NCBI GenBank assembly: GCA_015075275.1
Contig: JABTUU010000002.1
Coordinates: forward strand, 248,001 to 312,000
DNA: 64,000 nt
Direction: 5' to 3'
DNA from: Anaerolineales bacterium
Lineage (GTDB): Bacteria; Chloroflexota; Anaerolineae; Anaerolineales; Villigracilaceae
The notes beneath the pieces are model-generated. The model ran no database searches. It saw nothing but the letters and a program-made list of their open reading frames with translations, and was not told the origin of the DNA. Position numbers and translations under genes: made by a program. Below are positions 62,419-64,000 of this stretch, one piece after another; the stretch's first letter is position 1, and every line of letters begins with the position of its first letter.

Positions 62419-64000
62419 ATGCCCCCCACCCTCTACCTCATTGACGGACACGCGCTGGCTTATCGAATGTATTTTGCATTGACCGCCGTCGGCGGGAGTC
62501 AACGCTGGCAAACGTCGAAGGGCGAACCCACCGCAGGGATTTATGGATTCGCGCGCGAGTTGCTCCGCATCATCGAACAGGAAAAGCCTGAATATCTGGC
62601 AGTCGCGTTCGACGTGGGCAAAACGTTCCGCGATGAAATTTTCCCCGAATACAAAGGGACGCGCGACAAAATGCCCGACGATCTTCGTCCGCAGATCAAG
62701 CGTATCCGCGAGATGGTGGACGCGTTCAACATCCCGCGCCTCGAACTCGAAGGCTACGAAGCGGACGATGTGCTTGGCTCCGTCGCGCGTATCGCCGCCG
62801 AGCAGGGACTTGGCGTCAAGATCGTCACCGGCGACCGCGACCTTCTGCAACTCGTCAACAAGAGAACATCGGTCTACCTCGCGGGCGATGACAAGACGTT
62901 CATCAAAGATGAAGATGTGACTCAAAAGCTCGGTGTGCCGCCCAAACAAGTGGTGGACTACAAAGCGCTCGTCGGCGACAAATCGGACAACATCCCCGGC
63001 GTGGCGGGCGTGGGCGAAAAGACTGCGATTGCCCTGCTCGAAAAATACAAAACGCTCGACGGCATCTACAAAAACATTGACAAGGTCGAGCCACGCTGGA
63101 AGACCAAACTCGAAGCCAATAAAGAGAATGCCTATCTCAGTTACACGCTCGCGCAGATCAAAACGGACCTGAGCATCAAACTCGATCTGGAACACGCGAA
63201 GGCGCAGGACTTGAACGTCCCGGCGATCCAAGCATTTTTCACCGAGATGGAATTCCGCACGTTGTTGAAGACGCTCGAAAAAGTGACGGGACAACCAACA
63301 CCCCCCGCTTCGACTTCAATTTCTACGTCGGCTCCACTCAGCGCAAAAGCGGGCGGACAGATGTCCATGTTTGCGAATGAGCCGCAGGTAGTTGTCTCGC
63401 CGAAAATCGAATCGAATGTCACCGTCCACATCGTTGACACTGAGAAGAAATTGGATGATCTCGTCAAAGCGTTGAACAAAGCGAAGATCATTTCGTTCGA
63501 CACAGAAACAACTTCCACCGAAGAAATGAGAGCCGATATCGTCGGCATTTCGCTGGCGATCAAAGAGGGGGAAGGTTATTACATCCCCATCGGTCACAGC
63601 GCGGGGACAAATCTCCCGCTGAAGAAAGTGATCGCCGCGCTCGAAGCGCCGATGACGAATCCAAGAATCGGAAAAGTTGCTCACAACGCAAAGTACGATT
63701 ACATCGTGCTGGCACAACACGGACTCACCGTCTCGCCGCTGACCTTTGACACGATGCTCGCCGAATTCATCGTTGATCCCTCGTCGCGCAGTCTCGGCTT
63801 GAAGAATCTCGCCTTCGTGAAACTCGGCGAAGAAATGACACACATCGAGGAGTTGATCGGCAAGGGCAAAAAGCAGATCAGCATGGCAGACGTGGCGATC
63901 GAGTCCGTTGCGCCGTACGCGGTGGCGGACGCTGAAACCACGCTGCGATTGATGCCGCTTGAAGAAAAAGAATTGAAACGGGTGAGCGGCGAAAAACTGC
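62419..64000 (+). CDS. polA: DNA polymerase I (5' part; runs off the window)
   Basis: Repair and Okazaki-fragment polymerase. The first 527 codons are present. The 5'-3' exonuclease domain begins LYLIDGHALAYRMYFAL and has AVAFDVGKTFRDEIFPEYKG, EGYEADDVLGSVA and GDRDLLQLV, with the helix-hairpin-helix SDNIPGVAGVGEKTA. A 3'-5' exonuclease domain follows with its Asp/Glu pair in ISFDTETTS, HNAKYDYIVLAQHG and a later DAETTL, so proofreading looks intact. The polymerase domain lies beyond the window. The ATG at 62419 is the natural start. Confidence 0.95.
   Translation, partial: MPPTLYLIDGHALAYRMYFALTAVGGSQRWQTSKGEPTAGIYGFARELLRIIEQEKPEYLAVAFDVGKTFRDEIFPEYKGTRDKMPDDLRPQIKRIREMVDAFNIPRLELEGYEADDVLGSVARIAAEQGLGVKIVTGDRDLLQLVNKRTSVYLAGDDKTFIKDEDVTQKLGVPPKQVVDYKALVGDKSDNIPGVAGVGEKTAIALLEKYKTLDGIYKNIDKVEPRWKTKLEANKENAYLSYTLAQIKTDLSIKLDLEHAKAQDLNVPAIQAFFTEMEFRTLLKTLEKVTGQPTPPASTSISTSAPLSAKAGGQMSMFANEPQVVVSPKIESNVTVHIVDTEKKLDDLVKALNKAKIISFDTETTSTEEMRADIVGISLAIKEGEGYYIPIGHSAGTNLPLKKVIAALEAPMTNPRIGKVAHNAKYDYIVLAQHGLTVSPLTFDTMLAEFIVDPSSRSLGLKNLAFVKLGEEMTHIEELIGKGKKQISMADVAIESVAPYAVADAETTLRLMPLEEKELKRVSGEKL

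Noticed and set aside
62392..63294. Open frame of 300 codons on the minus strand across polA
   Set aside because: Antisense to the exonuclease domain of polA. No motif and no ribosome binding site.

Overview
The window looks like chromosome of a Chloroflexota bacterium, most likely class Anaerolineae. This is inferred from gene style, not from a marker-gene tree. The signs are many lipoproteins with Thr/Pro-rich spacers after the lipobox Cys, a Ser/Thr kinase fused to a TolB-type propeller, very long multi-GAF histidine kinases, actinobacterial-type Ino1, SDR-type threonine dehydrogenase, T-box and S-box leaders, and intergenic regions full of imperfect palindromes. There is no rRNA, prophage, CRISPR array or intact insertion sequence.

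Layout. 1-3942 (minus): 5' part of dnaX, a lamin-tail protein, a lipoprotein, prmA and a Nudix hydrolase. 4205-7928 (minus): the chaperone operon grpE-dnaK-dnaJ, with palindromic repeats between the cistrons and no visible CIRCE. 8293-18021: signalling and envelope genes (Ser/Thr kinase-TolB, PAP2, TgpA-like transglutaminase, GAF-PAS nucleotide cyclase, a PfkB protein with an altered catalytic Asp, GAF histidine kinase). 18101-24468 (plus): ino1, a polysaccharide deacetylase lipoprotein, a methyltransferase, a 748-residue protein that reads as a degenerate DNA methylase, and an NBR1-Ig/CAP lipoprotein. 24469-25065 is a gene-poor, partly AT-rich gap with a propeller gene remnant. 25066-37392: MFS exporter, leuS under a T-box leader, two tRNA-Ala, radC, acylphosphatase, MA-type peptidase, AEC permease, HEAT protein, S2P protease, HIT protein, LysM protein and an SDR. 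37469-44483 (plus): a lipoprotein, a possible PD-(D/E)XK protein coupled to an S41 peptidase, a C39-TPR protein, an FGE-fold protein, and metK under a SAM-I riboswitch. 44549-47436 (minus): a Fur-family regulator with cbiM-cbiQ-cbiO and two operator-like palindromes. 47592-53344: MBL hydrolase, double DUF2249, CoA transferase, plsY and two membrane proteins. 53481-64000 (plus): gyrB, a 1332-residue sensor kinase coupled to a FIST protein, a Roadblock-like/IS200-transposase-like fusion protein, and the start of polA.

Most notable. The protein at 60834-62105 joins an N-terminal Roadblock/LC7-like region, an acidic linker and a C-terminal domain that aligns by eye with IS200/IS605 TnpA. The HUH metal-binding motif is lost but the catalytic-position Tyr remains, so it looks like a domesticated, nuclease-dead transposase. 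It sits next to a sensor kinase/FIST pair and just upstream of a palindrome-rich spacer. Other leads are two probable pseudo-enzymes (the DNA-methylase-like protein and the PfkB protein), a set of promoters that place the transcription start at or within a few bases of the ATG (leaderless mRNAs), and several families of short palindromic repeats that have entered leaders, operon spacers and even coding sequence.
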